Notes: generated by a model from the sequence alone, not told the origin. Positions 35,049 to 45,152 are shown, counted from the stretch's first letter. The stretch is DNA of 64,000 nt from Chryseobacterium sp. HSC-36S06 (GCF_024171485.1 NZ_JALJZX010000004.1:124001-188000), one strand, 5' to 3'. Translations and numbers: made by a program.

Positions 35049-35166
35049 TACAAAGTAGTAAATATTTTAATAAAATTACATTTTTGGTGGTTGAAATATT
35101 GATAAAAAGTCTTACAAATCAATACCATAAACGGTTCCACGATAATTTGAACATCCAATTTTAAGG

Positions 35167-35200
35167 CAAAAAAAATCCGCCTCATTACTGAGACGGATTG
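35167..35200 (-). terminator. Terminator after first GEVED/T9SS gene
   Basis: Stem AATCCGcCTCA/TGAGaCGGATT followed on the minus strand by a T run. It is nearly the same sequence as the terminator of the paralogous gene at 37711-37741. Confidence 0.85.
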
Positions 35201-35227
35201 ATTTTAAATTAAATTTTCGTGAAAACA

Positions 35228-37585
35228 CTACTTCTTAATTACTTTAATTGAGTTGACTGAACCATCTTCCATGTGCAATGTCACGATATAAAGACCAGTT
35301 CTTAAATCTGAAAGGTTTAGCTGAGCTGCTGCTTTCATATTTTTCACCTGTCTTCCTGTAACATCACTTACTGAAACAGATTTCACTCCTTTTACATCTG
35401 AAATATTTAATACATCTGTAAACGGATTTGGATAAACTGCAACTTTTGCTTTATCGACATTTGAAGTTCCCGTTGTCGCTGTATTCACCTGAATCGTGTA
35501 ATCTTCAACCTGACCAAATGTAGAACCTGTTGTGACACAGGCGTTGGCAAAATTGGTGAGGTTTGGATCTGTGGCAGGCCCTCCTGAAGCGTAAAACGCA
35601 GATTTAACTCTCATTCTTGTCTGCCCCAATTTCGCATCTGCAGGTACTACAACCGAACCTGTAGCCGGAGTTCCGGTTACGCCATCCGACCCTAATACAA
35701 ATATAAAGTTTGCAGGAGTTGTAAAATATTTCTCGCCAGCATCATCAAAGTCTCCATCCTGATTCCAGTCGATGAATACCGCAAAATAATGTCTGAAGGA
35801 TGCTCCATCGGTATTCGCATTCATTGAAATTGGGTAGGGGGTGTTTGTTAACACCGTTCCTATTTTATCCAGGAAGAACTCGTGAGCCGGTGTTCCATTT
35901 AATGCGGCGGATGTGGTATTATTAATGCCCGCAAATGTTACATTGGTTGTAGGCTCCACCGTGCTATAGGTCAAAGGTCCACAATAAGCCACTCCTACTG
36001 TTGTAAATGATATTTCGGTACATGCCGAGGCGTCACCTAAATTATTATAGGGTACCACTCTAAGATAGTAGGTGGTATTCGGCGCTAATCCGGGCTTGTA
36101 CGATGTGGAGTTAACAATTGTGCCATTTGCAAATTCGTTTCCTCCGGGTGTAGTACCGATATACACTTTGTATCCGGCTGCAAATTCTGCAGCAGCCCAG
36201 GTAATTGTTCCGTTTGCAGGGAAGTCTGCAGCACCTGCCAGCGGTAACGTAACAGTGGTACAAACCGGTGCAGATGGCGGGAGCTGAACGGATAATGTAT
36301 AATCTTCAACCTGTCCGTTGGTCACATTGGCGCAGGGATTGGCTAAAGGATCAAGAAGTGCAGTTGTGGAACTGTTGAAATTGTATTTGATACGCATTCT
36401 TTTGTTCCCTAATGAAGCTCCTGCGGGCACAGTAATGTTTCCCGTTAAATTTACTGTGGCACCGGTGCCTCCTACCAAAGGTGCTGCGGTAAAATACTGT
36501 TCATCTGAATCGTTAAAATCACCATCATTATTCCAGTCTACAAAAGCGGTCATTCCAAACCTATTGGTACCTAAACCAGTTCCTGCAACCGCTAGTTGAT
36601 GGGTAAGACCTTGATAAACAGTCATCACCGTAGCTGTAAAATCTTCGTACGCCGGTGCGCCGGTAGTTGCCGCAGAAGTATTGGTAACGCCATTGATAGA
36701 TACAGATGATATCGGATAGGTCACCGTATTAGAAGTGATAGGCCCACAGTACCCGATCACACTGTTGGTTGTGAACGAAATTTCTGAGCAACCTGTAGCG
36801 TCTCCGTTCAGGTTCGCAGGAACTACGCTTGCATAATAAGTAGTATTGGGAGCCAAAGTAATATTGGTATTAGTTCCCGTAACCGTAGCATTATAAATAT
36901 TTGAGCTTCCCGGTGATGTTCCGATGGTTACCTTATAATTTACGGCTGTAGGAACCGCATTCCATTCTAAATTGAGGTTTCCTGCAGAAATTGTGGACCC
37001 GTCTGCAGGATTCACAATGGTTGTGCAACCAGGGGTAGTTGTAACAGTCTCCTGATTAATGGAAATATCATCAACATAGATATTACCGGTCGTTGTTCCG
37101 CTTCTTACGAACCAGGCCCCAATTCCGTAAATCTGTCCCGGCTGAATAACTCCGGAAGGAATAGCAGCATTTAAGGTGGCACAGGTGGTAAGCGCCGTAG
37201 ATGACAGGACTACAGATGGTCCGAAAGTGTTGACCGTCCATTGATTGGTCGCTGCATTGAAAACAAAATATGCCAGACTTAAGGTGCCCGTAATATTTGC
37301 TGCTTTCTTGTATCCTACACTTACGTCAATTTTCTGTCCGTTACCAGTTTGGCCAATTGTATTTAGGTCGATCATATACCCTGTCTGGGTCACTGATGAG
37401 CTTATTGCAAGTTGTCCGCCATTTGTGCCGTTACAGGCAGCTGTAGCTGTACGGGTGCCATTACCAAATTGCTTGTAAGTTGTGGTATTATAACCTGGGT
37501 CTTCGAAGTCGCCAGTGTAGGTATACTGGGCATTTGAGGTCATTCCGAGTGCGATTAAGCACGAGAGTAAAAATTTTTTCATCAT
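35228..37585 (-). CDS. Secreted multi-domain GEVED protein with T9SS sorting tail
   Basis: A 785-residue exported protein: signal peptide ('MMKKFLLSCLIALGMTSNAQ'), N-terminal beta-domain (about 20-190), fibronectin-III-like repeats ('NLEWNAVPTAVNYKVTIGTSPG...', 'ITWAAAEFAAGYKVYIGTTPG'), two GEVED domains ('FVDWNNDGDFNDSDEQYFTAAP', 'FIDWNQDGDFDDAGEKYFTTP', each ending 'GQVEDYTL/I') and a type A T9SS tail (about 712-785: 'VAVYPNPFTDVLNISDV', ending 'IKVIKK'). It is passed through the outer membrane by the T9SS and anchored or released at the surface. Related proteins include cell-surface adhesins. Its paralogue is the gene at 37772-39679. Confidence 0.9.
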   Translation of the reverse strand: MMKKFLLSCLIALGMTSNAQYTYTGDFEDPGYNTTTYKQFGNGTRTATAACNGTNGGQLAISSSVTQTGYMIDLNTIGQTGNGQKIDVSVGYKKAANITGTLSLAYFVFNAATNQWTVNTFGPSVVLSSTALTTCATLNAAIPSGVIQPGQIYGIGAWFVRSGTTTGNIYVDDISINQETVTTTPGCTTIVNPADGSTISAGNLNLEWNAVPTAVNYKVTIGTSPGSSNIYNATVTGTNTNITLAPNTTYYASVVPANLNGDATGCSEISFTTNSVIGYCGPITSNTVTYPISSVSINGVTNTSAATTGAPAYEDFTATVMTVYQGLTHQLAVAGTGLGTNRFGMTAFVDWNNDGDFNDSDEQYFTAAPLVGGTGATVNLTGNITVPAGASLGNKRMRIKYNFNSSTTALLDPLANPCANVTNGQVEDYTLSVQLPPSAPVCTTVTLPLAGAADFPANGTITWAAAEFAAGYKVYIGTTPGGNEFANGTIVNSTSYKPGLAPNTTYYLRVVPYNNLGDASACTEISFTTVGVAYCGPLTYSTVEPTTNVTFAGINNTTSAALNGTPAHEFFLDKIGTVLTNTPYPISMNANTDGASFRHYFAVFIDWNQDGDFDDAGEKYFTTPANFIFVLGSDGVTGTPATGSVVVPADAKLGQTRMRVKSAFYASGGPATDPNLTNFANACVTTGSTFGQVEDYTIQVNTATTGTSNVDKAKVAVYPNPFTDVLNISDVKGVKSVSVSDVTGRQVKNMKAAAQLNLSDLRTGLYIVTLHMEDGSVNSIKVIKK

Positions 37586-37605
37586 TTTAATATGTTAATC
37601 TTCAT

Positions 37606-37613
37606 CAAAATTA
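37606..37613 (-). promoter_or_regulatory. -7 promoter element, GEVED gene 1
   Basis: CAAAATTA reads TAATTTTG on the minus strand, 20 bp before the start codon at 37585. Confidence 0.45.
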
Positions 37614-37710
37614 TAAATTTATATTGAAAAATATTTTAAAATAGAAATAAAAAATAGGATTTGTTAAGATATTGAAAATTGAGCTTCAGTTAGTGTAAGA
37701 AATTTAGAAC

Positions 37711-37741
37711 TAAAAAATCCGCTTCATTGCTGAAGCGGATT
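37711..37741 (-). terminator. Terminator after second GEVED/T9SS gene
   Basis: Perfect 11-bp stem AATCCGCTTCA/TGAAGCGGATT with TTGC loop followed on the minus strand by TTTTTTAG. Confidence 0.88.
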
Positions 37742-37771
37742 CATTTTTATCAAAATTATTCTGTTAGAATA

Positions 37772-39679
37772 TTATTTTTTGATTGCTTTAATTGTTTTAG
37801 AACTTCCGTCTTCCATGTTTAATGTAACCATATAAAGACCTGATTTCAATTCTGAAACATTAAGTTCAGCAGCCGGTTTCATCGTTTTAACCAATCTACC
37901 TGCAACATCAGTGATTGAAACAGATTTCACTCCTTTTACATCAGAAATTTTCAATACATCGCTGAATGGGTTAGGATATACAGAAACGTTGGTTTTAATG
38001 TTATCCGATACTGCCAGTGTACCAGCTGGTACAACCTCAATTGTGTAATCCTCAACTTGACCAAAAGAAGATCCGGTGGTGACACAAGCATCTGCAAAGT
38101 TAGTAAGAGTAGTTCCTACCGCAGGACCTGTCGTTGAGTAGAAGGCAGACTTAATTCTCATTCGGGTTGTTCCAAGTGGAGCATCTCCAGGTACAGCAAT
38201 AGCTCCTGTTACATGGTTATTGGTTGTTGTTCCATTAGAATTTAAAATGAATACGAATTTATCAGTAGTGGTAAAATATTTTTCGTTTGCATCATTGAAA
38301 TCTCCATCTTGATTCCAGTCGATAAATACAGCGAAGAAATGTCTGAAATTTCCACCGGTATTTGCATTTAATGTGATCGTAGAAGTGTTACCTTTTTCAA
38401 CTTTAAATACTTTACTCAAGAACATCTCATGTGCAGGAGCACCCGTTGCAGGAGAAGTTTGTGCGGTATTATGAGTTAAATTTACATAGGTAGTAGCCTC
38501 AACAGTTCCGTATGTTAGCGGACCACAATAATCATCAACAGTAGTAAATGAATTTACTGCACAGCCTGTAGCGCTTCCGTCGGCATTTTTAGGAACAATA
38601 CTCCAGTAGTACGTAGTATTTTTAACCAATCCCGTGATATTAATTGTTAGAGCGGTTGTAGTACCCAAATTAACTAATGTAGTTGGAGAATTCCCTAAAT
38701 AAATATCGTAACCTGTAGGAGCTCCGCCTGTAGCAGGTGCAGTCCAAGTAAGTTTTGTAGGATAAGCTACATTCACAGCACCATTAAGCGGAGCGGTTAA
38801 AGTTGCACAACCTGGAGGATTTGCAGCTTTTGTGGTGAATGAAAACTCCGAACAACCGGTAGCCTCTCCAATGCTGTTTTTTGAAACTACTCTCCAATAG
38901 TAAGTTGTTGATGAAGTTAATCCTGCCGCAACAGTGCTTGTAGTAGTTACGTTTCTAAGAAGCGTAGTAGGATTTGGGGAGGTTCCCATATAAACGTCAT
39001 AACTGTCAGGAGTAGCACCCGTTGTTGGTGCCGTCCATGTTAATGTGGCACTTACTGCAACGCCTGTCGCTGCATTTGCAGGTAAAGTAAGTGTAGGACA
39101 TAGCGGGGCCACAGTATCTGGGGATTTTACTACAACATCATCAATTGATATAAAATCCATGTCCGTAGAATCATGGTGTCTGAAAGCTAAATATACAGTT
39201 TGCCCGGCAAAGCTTGTTAAATCCAGAGTTCTCGAATACTGAGTTCCCAGATTGGCGGGATCATCATAAGTTTCTGAGAATTTAACAGGAGACGCCTCTA
39301 AAGAAGCTAAATCGCTGGTTGTTGCAACATAAACTGAATAATGTTCCTGATCCCATGCTGCTGCAGCTGCCATAACCTTCCAGTTAAGCATTACCTGCTT
39401 TCCAGTTGCTGTGGATAAATCAATTGCAGGGGAAACAATCCAGTTGTTTGGAAAAAGCGGATCAGTTTGCCATGACCTGGAAATCAATGATATGGGCGTA
39501 ACTGGCACACCAGATGCATTAGTTATTTTGAAGATATCACCCCATTGTATCCCATCGTTATCGACATCATAGCGAGTCCAATCTGAAACATTCTCATCAT
39601 TAAAGTTGTCTGAAAAATAGGTTTGCGCACTTGCGCCGATTCCCAATGCTAAGAAGCACGATAGTAAAATTTTCTTCAT
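37772..39679 (-). CDS. Secreted GEVED protein with T9SS sorting tail
   Basis: A 635-residue exported protein: signal peptide ('MKKILLSCFLALGIGASAQ'), an N-terminal choice-of-anchor J/cleaved-adhesin-like domain (about 20-195: 'TYFSDNFNDENVSDWTRYDVD', 'WKVMAAAAAWDQEHYSVYVATT', 'YLAFRHHDSTDMDFISIDDV'), two fibronectin-III-like repeats ('LTWTAPTTGATPDSYDVYMGTSP', 'LTWTAPATGGAPTGYDIYLGNSP'), one GEVED domain ('FIDWNQDGDFNDANEKYFTT', 'GQVEDYTIEV') and a type A T9SS tail (about 565-635) very close to the neighbour's. The two genes arose by duplication and then differed in the middle. Confidence 0.9.
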   Translation of the reverse strand: MKKILLSCFLALGIGASAQTYFSDNFNDENVSDWTRYDVDNDGIQWGDIFKITNASGVPVTPISLISRSWQTDPLFPNNWIVSPAIDLSTATGKQVMLNWKVMAAAAAWDQEHYSVYVATTSDLASLEASPVKFSETYDDPANLGTQYSRTLDLTSFAGQTVYLAFRHHDSTDMDFISIDDVVVKSPDTVAPLCPTLTLPANAATGVAVSATLTWTAPTTGATPDSYDVYMGTSPNPTTLLRNVTTTSTVAAGLTSSTTYYWRVVSKNSIGEATGCSEFSFTTKAANPPGCATLTAPLNGAVNVAYPTKLTWTAPATGGAPTGYDIYLGNSPTTLVNLGTTTALTINITGLVKNTTYYWSIVPKNADGSATGCAVNSFTTVDDYCGPLTYGTVEATTYVNLTHNTAQTSPATGAPAHEMFLSKVFKVEKGNTSTITLNANTGGNFRHFFAVFIDWNQDGDFNDANEKYFTTTDKFVFILNSNGTTTNNHVTGAIAVPGDAPLGTTRMRIKSAFYSTTGPAVGTTLTNFADACVTTGSSFGQVEDYTIEVVPAGTLAVSDNIKTNVSVYPNPFSDVLKISDVKGVKSVSITDVAGRLVKTMKPAAELNVSELKSGLYMVTLNMEDGSSKTIKAIKK

Positions 39680-39704
39680 AAATTTTTAAATTTGTTAATT
39701 AGGC

Positions 39705-39712
39705 CAAAACTA
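39705..39712 (-). promoter_or_regulatory. -7 promoter element, GEVED gene 2
   Basis: CAAAACTA reads TAGTTTTG on the minus strand, 25 bp before the start at 39679. Confidence 0.4.
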
Positions 39713-39855
39713 AACAATTAATTTTAATAAAGCCTAGATTCTTTTAGAAATATTTAACAAAATTTTAAATGACTTACGAATTGGATAATTTTAGTATTTC
39801 TCTTCATTTAATCATTTACAAGCTGTTCTAAAACACTCTATTACTTTTTTGCTCA

Positions 39856-40134
39856 TCACCCGGGTTTCTGCCCTCGTAATTTAGAATTCTCATTTTTAAG
39901 GACTTCCATCTTATCGTGGAGGTAATTAATGATTTCTAAGCCTGGTAAATTAACTTCAAGATCGTAATATAAATTGGTCAATCTTTCGAAAACATGAAGT
40001 TCATCATAGCTTAGGTACGTAATATTGTTTACGGTCTCTGTTTTTAGCAAACCGGATTCCTGCAGGGCATCGAAAAATGTAATTTCCACCTGGTAAATTC
40101 TTACGAGTTCCTCCCGTGATATTCTTTCCGTCAT
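39856..40134 (-). CDS. cbpM: Chaperone modulator CbpM-like
   Basis: A 92-residue helical protein of the CbpM family ('[26 protein letters not shown]', '[37 protein letters not shown]'), which binds the J domain of CbpA and blocks its action on DnaK. The overlap of 4 bp with cbpA (ATGA at 40131-40134) couples their translation. Confidence 0.88.
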   Translation of the reverse strand: MTERISREELVRIYQVEITFFDALQESGLLKTETVNNITYLSYDELHVFERLTNLYYDLEVNLPGLEIINYLHDKMEVLKNENSKLRGQKPG

Positions 40135-41051
40135 GACTGTAAATCTTTAAGCTGTTGAAACAATTCTTTTTCTCTGGATGATAGTTTTGTCGGGAGTTTC
40201 ACCTGATACGTCAATACCAGATCTCCGAATTCGCCCTCTTTTTTGTAAACCGGAAATCCCTTTCCTTTCAAACGTACTTTGATTCCGCTCTGCGTTTCAG
40301 GTTTTACCTTTAATTTAACACTTCCGTCCAAGGTTTTTACATTAACCTCTCCGCCCAAAATTGCGGTGTATAAATCAATAGTAATATCGGCGCTTAAATT
40401 ATCACCGTTTCTTTTAAAATGAGGGTCTTCCGCGATATTGAAAGTGATATAAAGATCACCGTCGGGTCCGCCATTGTACCCCGGATTCCCATGACCTTTG
40501 AGTTTGATTTTCTGACCATCGGCAACTCCCGCAGGAATGGTTAATCTCACCTTTTTTCCATTGATATCGAAAGTCTGCTGATGGGTTTTAGCGGCATCCC
40601 GAAGATGAAGATTCAATTCCGCTGAAATATCCTGACCTTTAAATTTTCCCGATGCACTGCCACGGGAACTTCTGCCGAAACCGCCTCCTGCCCCGCCGCC
40701 AAACATACTCTGGAAAAAGTCTGAAAAATCTGCGCCTTCACCGAAATCTGCGCCTGAAAAGCCGCCATAACTCTGATTTTGTTGCGAATGCTGTTGTTGC
40801 TGCCTTGCCTTTTCATATTCTTCGCCATGTTTCCAGTGTTCACCGTACTTGTCGTACTTTTCACGGTTTTCCGGATGACTCAGCACCTCATTGGCTTCAT
40901 TTATTTCCTTGAATTTCCGTTCAGCTTCCTTATCGCCGGGATTTACATCCGGATGATACTTTCTGGCGAGTTTTCGGTACGCTTTTTTCACGTCGTCGGC
41001 AGACGCTTTCTTATCAATCCCCAAAATCTTATAATAATCTATATAAGCCAT
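40131..41051 (-). CDS. cbpA: CbpA-type DnaJ co-chaperone
   Basis: A 306-residue type II Hsp40. J domain (1-70) with HPD in '[27 protein letters not shown]', Gly/Phe-rich linker ('[28 protein letters not shown]'), then two beta-barrel substrate-binding domains ('[38 protein letters not shown]'). It lacks the zinc-finger of DnaJ, as expected for CbpA. It brings substrates to DnaK. CbpM is translated from the same mRNA. Confidence 0.93.
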   Translation of the reverse strand: MAYIDYYKILGIDKKASADDVKKAYRKLARKYHPDVNPGDKEAERKFKEINEANEVLSHPENREKYDKYGEHWKHGEEYEKARQQQQHSQQNQSYGGFSGADFGEGADFSDFFQSMFGGGAGGGFGRSSRGSASGKFKGQDISAELNLHLRDAAKTHQQTFDINGKKVRLTIPAGVADGQKIKLKGHGNPGYNGGPDGDLYITFNIAEDPHFKRNGDNLSADITIDLYTAILGGEVNVKTLDGSVKLKVKPETQSGIKVRLKGKGFPVYKKEGEFGDLVLTYQVKLPTKLSSREKELFQQLKDLQS

Positions 41052-41065
41052 TTTTATGATTTATT

Positions 41066-41073
41066 CAAATTTA
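41066..41073 (-). promoter_or_regulatory. -7 promoter element for cbpA-cbpM
   Basis: CAAATTTA reads TAAATTTG on the minus strand, 14 bp before the cbpA ATG. No heat-shock-like -33 element is seen. Confidence 0.4.
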
Positions 41074-41146
41074 AGAAAATTCCATGTTGTATTGTTTTAA
41101 AGGACTGTTAAACTTTAATGCGAATTCTCTATTTTAGCAAAAATTT

Positions 41147-43198
41147 ATGTGCTTGCATATCAAAGCTTTTCATCTTGTTTTCCTGCTTGCTTCGGTGGTG
41201 GTTTTTTGCCAGCAACAGGATTCTGCATCCTTAATCTCAGAGGTTCAGATTGACGCATTCAAAAAGCAGGGTAAACTCATTACTTCCACAAAATCGGTAT
41301 CCCTTTCCGGAAGTAATTTCCTGGGCCAGAACGCACCGGACCGTTTACTGGAATCCGTAAACCTACTTCCCGGAAGCAAGATGGAAGAACGGTCACCCGG
41401 ATCCTACAGATTTTCGGTTCGCGGAAGCACTTTAAGGTCTCCTTTTGGGGTTAGAAATGTAAAAGTATATCTTGATGATTTTGCACTTACTGACGCATCC
41501 GGAAATACCTATTTAAATAGTCTGGATCCCGAAATTATAGGTTCTGTTGAAATTTTCAAAGGTCCGGAAAGCGGAGATTTCGGAGCCCAAACCGGTGGCA
41601 CAGCCTTACTGAAAACAAAAAATACAGCCGAAAAAAAATTCGGAATTTCAGGTGGAAGTTTTAATCACTTCAAAGGTAAAATACATGCAGCAGAACATTT
41701 AAGAAATCATTTCCTTCAGATCTATACAAGCTATGAAACCACCAATTCGTATCGCGAACAAGCCGCAGTTCAAAGGAAGTTCGCATTCATAAAAGACAGC
41801 TATCATTATGGTGAAAACAACCAGCTTCACGCGCTCCTTCTTCTGTCGGATTTGCATTATGAAACTCCTGGCGGATTAACACTTCCGCAGATGCAGGAAA
41901 ATCCCAGACAGGCAAGGCCAAAAACTGCCGCGCTTCCGGGAGCTGCAGAACAGCAGGCCGGAATTTATAACAAAATGATTTTTGCCGGACTCTCGAATCT
42001 TTTCAGTTTTAATGAAAATTTCAGTCATTTTATTGCGGTTCAGGGTAACTACAACGACTTTCGGAATCCGTTCATTACGAATTACGAGAAAAGATTTGAA
42101 AATAATTTTGCCGTCCGTACCCATTTAAATTTTGCCAAAAATCTTCAGAATTCCGCTTATGAAACGCGTTTGGGTTTTGAAGGCGCGGTTGCAAAAGGAA
42201 TCATCAGAAACTTCGACAATAATTTTGGAACGCCGACAGATCCTCAGAATTTTGATGACATCTCCACAGAAAGCGGAATTATTTTCCTTTCCCAAAAAGC
42301 GGAATTCAACAGAAAACTAACAATTGATCTGGCGGCAAGCCTTAATTACATGACTTACCGCTGGGAAAGCATTTATCCAAATGCAGAATCAGGACATAAA
42401 AAATTTGAGAATTCGTTTTTACCCAATTTGGGAGTTTCGTATCTCTTAGGAAAAGGTTTTTCGCTTCGCGCAAAAATCGCAAAAGGGAACTCGGCGCCAA
42501 CTACTGAAGAAATCCGTTCCTCTGCACAGGAAATCAACATCAATCTGAGTCCGGAATCTGGCTGGAACAAAGAAATCGGAATCAGAAAACAGTGGGGAAA
42601 TTTACTTTTCACAGAACTGAGTTTTTTTGATTTCCGTCTGAAAGATGCCATTGTAAGGAAGGAAAACGAAAACGGCCAGGAATATTTTGTCAATGCCGGC
42701 GGCACCTCGCAGAAAGGATTCGAATTTGTTGTGGAAAGCAGAAAACTCTACATCAATTCACCAATGCTTAAAAATATAAAGTTTTACTTCGCAGGAAATT
42801 TTTACGATTTTAGCTTCAGGAATTACCTCAAAAACAATGATGATTTCTCAGGAAACAAGCTCACGGGTGTTCCGTCAACCTCAGTGCAAAGTCTCATTAA
42901 TTTTGAATTATTCAATGATTTCAAAATTGATCTGAGCCATTTTTACACGTCGGAAATCCCGCTGAACGATGCTAATTCTGTTGTCGCGAAACCGTCTCTT
43001 GTTGGTAATATTTCTTTGAGTTATCCTTTAAAGTTAAGTGTTTTTAAAACCGATTTAAAACTGAGTGTACAGAATATTTACGATACTGCGTACAGTTTGG
43101 GTTACGATATTAACGCATTCGGAAACCGGTATTACAACCCTGCAGCAGGCAGAAACTATATGCTGAGTCTGAATTTCAATTTAAAAAAACAGCCATGA
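41147..43198 (+). CDS. TonB-dependent outer-membrane receptor
   Basis: A 683-residue receptor: signal peptide ('LVFLLASVVVFCQQQ'), plug domain ('NAPDRLLESVNLLPGSKMEERSPGSYRFSVRGSTLRSPFGVRNVKVYLDDFALTDASG', 'GSVEIFKGPESGDFGAQTGGTALL') and a 22-strand barrel with the C-terminal 'YNPAAGRNYMLSLNFNLKKQP'. It lacks a SusC-type N-terminal beta-sandwich domain, so it resembles siderophore/cobalamin/metal receptors. The gene overlaps the next lipoprotein gene by 4 bp (ATGA), so the two are translationally coupled and probably form a receptor-lipoprotein pair. Confidence 0.9.
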   Translation: MCLHIKAFHLVFLLASVVVFCQQQDSASLISEVQIDAFKKQGKLITSTKSVSLSGSNFLGQNAPDRLLESVNLLPGSKMEERSPGSYRFSVRGSTLRSPFGVRNVKVYLDDFALTDASGNTYLNSLDPEIIGSVEIFKGPESGDFGAQTGGTALLKTKNTAEKKFGISGGSFNHFKGKIHAAEHLRNHFLQIYTSYETTNSYREQAAVQRKFAFIKDSYHYGENNQLHALLLLSDLHYETPGGLTLPQMQENPRQARPKTAALPGAAEQQAGIYNKMIFAGLSNLFSFNENFSHFIAVQGNYNDFRNPFITNYEKRFENNFAVRTHLNFAKNLQNSAYETRLGFEGAVAKGIIRNFDNNFGTPTDPQNFDDISTESGIIFLSQKAEFNRKLTIDLAASLNYMTYRWESIYPNAESGHKKFENSFLPNLGVSYLLGKGFSLRAKIAKGNSAPTTEEIRSSAQEININLSPESGWNKEIGIRKQWGNLLFTELSFFDFRLKDAIVRKENENGQEYFVNAGGTSQKGFEFVVESRKLYINSPMLKNIKFYFAGNFYDFSFRNYLKNNDDFSGNKLTGVPSTSVQSLINFELFNDFKIDLSHFYTSEIPLNDANSVVAKPSLVGNISLSYPLKLSVFKTDLKLSVQNIYDTAYSLGYDINAFGNRYYNPAAGRNYMLSLNFNLKKQP

Positions 43199-43839
43199 AA
43201 AACCTTATCTCCCTCTCTTTAATCATAGCTGTAACAGGCTGCAGCAAAGATAATAAGATTTCGGTTTCCGTTCAGAAAAACAACACGGAAACCGCTAAAA
43301 AAAATTCAATCCCAAAAATTCCGGAACCGGTAAAGCTGAGCAAAAATGAGCTCCTGATAAACCTTAACACTGAAATTGTCGCTTCTTTAAAATCGAAAGA
43401 TTACGAGCGTTTTTCCGAGTTTATTCATCCTCAAAATGGAATACATTTCTCAATGTACGCCTTTGTGCAACCTGAAAAGAACAAACATTTTACCCGGGAA
43501 GATTTCATCAAATATATTTCAATGCAAACGAGATTTACCTGGGGAGAAAAAGACGGAACCGGTGATCTGCTCATAATTTCGCTTAAAGACTATCTTGAAA
43601 AATGGGTTTACAAACGAGATTTCACTAAATCGGAGTTTCATCTGAACGAATTCAAAGGCACTGGAAACTCACTGAACAACCTGAAAGAGATGTACCCCAG
43701 CCTTGACTTTACCGAAAATTATATTCCCGGATCGGAAAAATACGGCGGCATGGACTGGAACTCTCTGCGCTTTGTATTTGAGGAATTTCAGGGTGAATAT
43801 TATATCGTGGCGGTGATCAACGACGAATGGACGGCATAA
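43195..43839 (+). CDS. Lipoprotein of unknown function, coupled to TonB receptor
   Basis: A 214-residue lipoprotein with a lipobox in 'SLSLIIAVTGCSKDNK' (cleavage before Cys17). No domain is recognised; the mature protein has 'SKDYERFSEFIHPQNGIHFSMYAF' and 'WGEKDGTGDLLIISLKDYLEKWVYKRDF', somewhat like NTF2-fold nuclear transport factor-like proteins. Its start overlaps the receptor stop, which implies shared synthesis and a possible role in handling the receptor's cargo. Confidence 0.82.
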   Translation: MKNLISLSLIIAVTGCSKDNKISVSVQKNNTETAKKNSIPKIPEPVKLSKNELLINLNTEIVASLKSKDYERFSEFIHPQNGIHFSMYAFVQPEKNKHFTREDFIKYISMQTRFTWGEKDGTGDLLIISLKDYLEKWVYKRDFTKSEFHLNEFKGTGNSLNNLKEMYPSLDFTENYIPGSEKYGGMDWNSLRFVFEEFQGEYYIVAVINDEWTA

Positions 43840-43884
43840 TCCGTTTAAAAAATTTTACCTTTATCTTTACTTAAATTTGAAAAC

Positions 43885-45114
43885 ATGCGTGAAGTTTTAA
43901 AAAACTATTCCGGAATTATCCTTCTGTTGAGCGGAATTATTGCCGGCAGTTTTATTGGAATTTTTTTTCCGGCAGCGGTGACCTATTTAAAGCCTTTGGG
44001 CGATATCTTCCTGAATTTGCTTTTCGTAAGCGTAGTCCCGCTGGTTTTTTTCGCGGTTTCAAATTCCATTGCTTCACTGGAACAGCAGTCGAAATTCGGA
44101 AAAATTATTTTCTCCATGATCTTCACTTTTCTACTGTTCATCATTATTGCTGCATTGTTTACGATTGCCGCGGTTTGGCTTTTTCCCACCGAAGCTTTGC
44201 CTTCGACTTCCCCGGAAACGATTGACACCGGCGCCGACGCAACCTGGGGCGAGCGCATCGTAAGTTTCTTTACCGTTGGTGAATTTACCGAACTTTTCTC
44301 CAGAAAAAACATGTTGGCATTGTTGATTTTTGCATTTCTCACAGGAACGGCGGTGAGGAAAACCGGCGATTCGGGAACATCTTTCCGGCAATTTCTCGCA
44401 TCAGGTTATGAAGTGATGAAAGAACTTCTGCTGATCGTGATGAAAGCCGCTCCTATCGGTTTAGGCGCTTATTTTGCGTATCAGGTGGCGACCGTAGGAC
44501 CTCAGCTTTTCGGATTTTATGCCAAGCCGCTCGGTCTTTATTACGTTGCCGGAACGGTTTACTTTCTTCTGTTTTTTACGATCTATGCTTTCATGGCCAA
44601 AGGAAAAGATGGGGTTCAGAAATTCTGGAAAAACAATATCTATCCGACTTTAACGGCAATTTCAACCTGCAGCAGCTTTGCCACAATGCCGGCAAATTTG
44701 CAGGCTGCGGCAAAAATCGGAGTTCCGGATGCGATTGCGAACATTGTAATTCCGATCGGAAGTACGCTGCACAAAAACGGTTCATCAATGTCGTCCATCA
44801 TTAAAATTTATGTGGCGTTTTTAATTATCGGAGAAAATTTCTTCGATCCTATGAATCTGCTTCTTGCAATCGGAATCACCATATTTGTAAGTATCGTCGC
44901 GGGCGGAATCCCGAACGGAGGTTATATTGGCGAAATGCTGATGATTTCGGTATACCAGCTTCCGGTTGAGGCGATTCCCGCGGTAATGATTATCGGAACA
45001 TTGGTAGATCCCCTAGCGACCGTTTTAAATTCTACCGGAGATACCGTCGCGGCGATGTTTGTAACTAAAATTTCAGGTGAAAAATTTGAGGAGCCGAAGG
45101 ATTTTGCGGTGTAA
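43885..45114 (+). CDS. Dicarboxylate/amino acid:cation symporter (DAACS)
   Basis: A 409-residue membrane transporter of the GltP/DctA (SLC1-like) family with about eight helices and two re-entrant loops. The substrate and cation site lies in 'TLTAISTCSSFATMPANLQAAAKIGVPDAIANIVIPIGSTLHKNGSSMSSII' (hairpin 1/TM7) and in 'GGIPNGGYIGEMLMISVYQLPVEAIPAVMIIGTLVDPLATVLNSTGDTVAAM' (hairpin 2/TM8). It imports glutamate, aspartate or C4-dicarboxylates with Na+ or H+. Single gene with its own terminator. Confidence 0.93.
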   Translation: MREVLKNYSGIILLLSGIIAGSFIGIFFPAAVTYLKPLGDIFLNLLFVSVVPLVFFAVSNSIASLEQQSKFGKIIFSMIFTFLLFIIIAALFTIAAVWLFPTEALPSTSPETIDTGADATWGERIVSFFTVGEFTELFSRKNMLALLIFAFLTGTAVRKTGDSGTSFRQFLASGYEVMKELLLIVMKAAPIGLGAYFAYQVATVGPQLFGFYAKPLGLYYVAGTVYFLLFFTIYAFMAKGKDGVQKFWKNNIYPTLTAISTCSSFATMPANLQAAAKIGVPDAIANIVIPIGSTLHKNGSSMSSIIKIYVAFLIIGENFFDPMNLLLAIGITIFVSIVAGGIPNGGYIGEMLMISVYQLPVEAIPAVMIIGTLVDPLATVLNSTGDTVAAMFVTKISGEKFEEPKDFAV

Positions 45115-45152
45115 GCATCAAAAAAATTCAGAAACCATCTTCTTCATTAACC

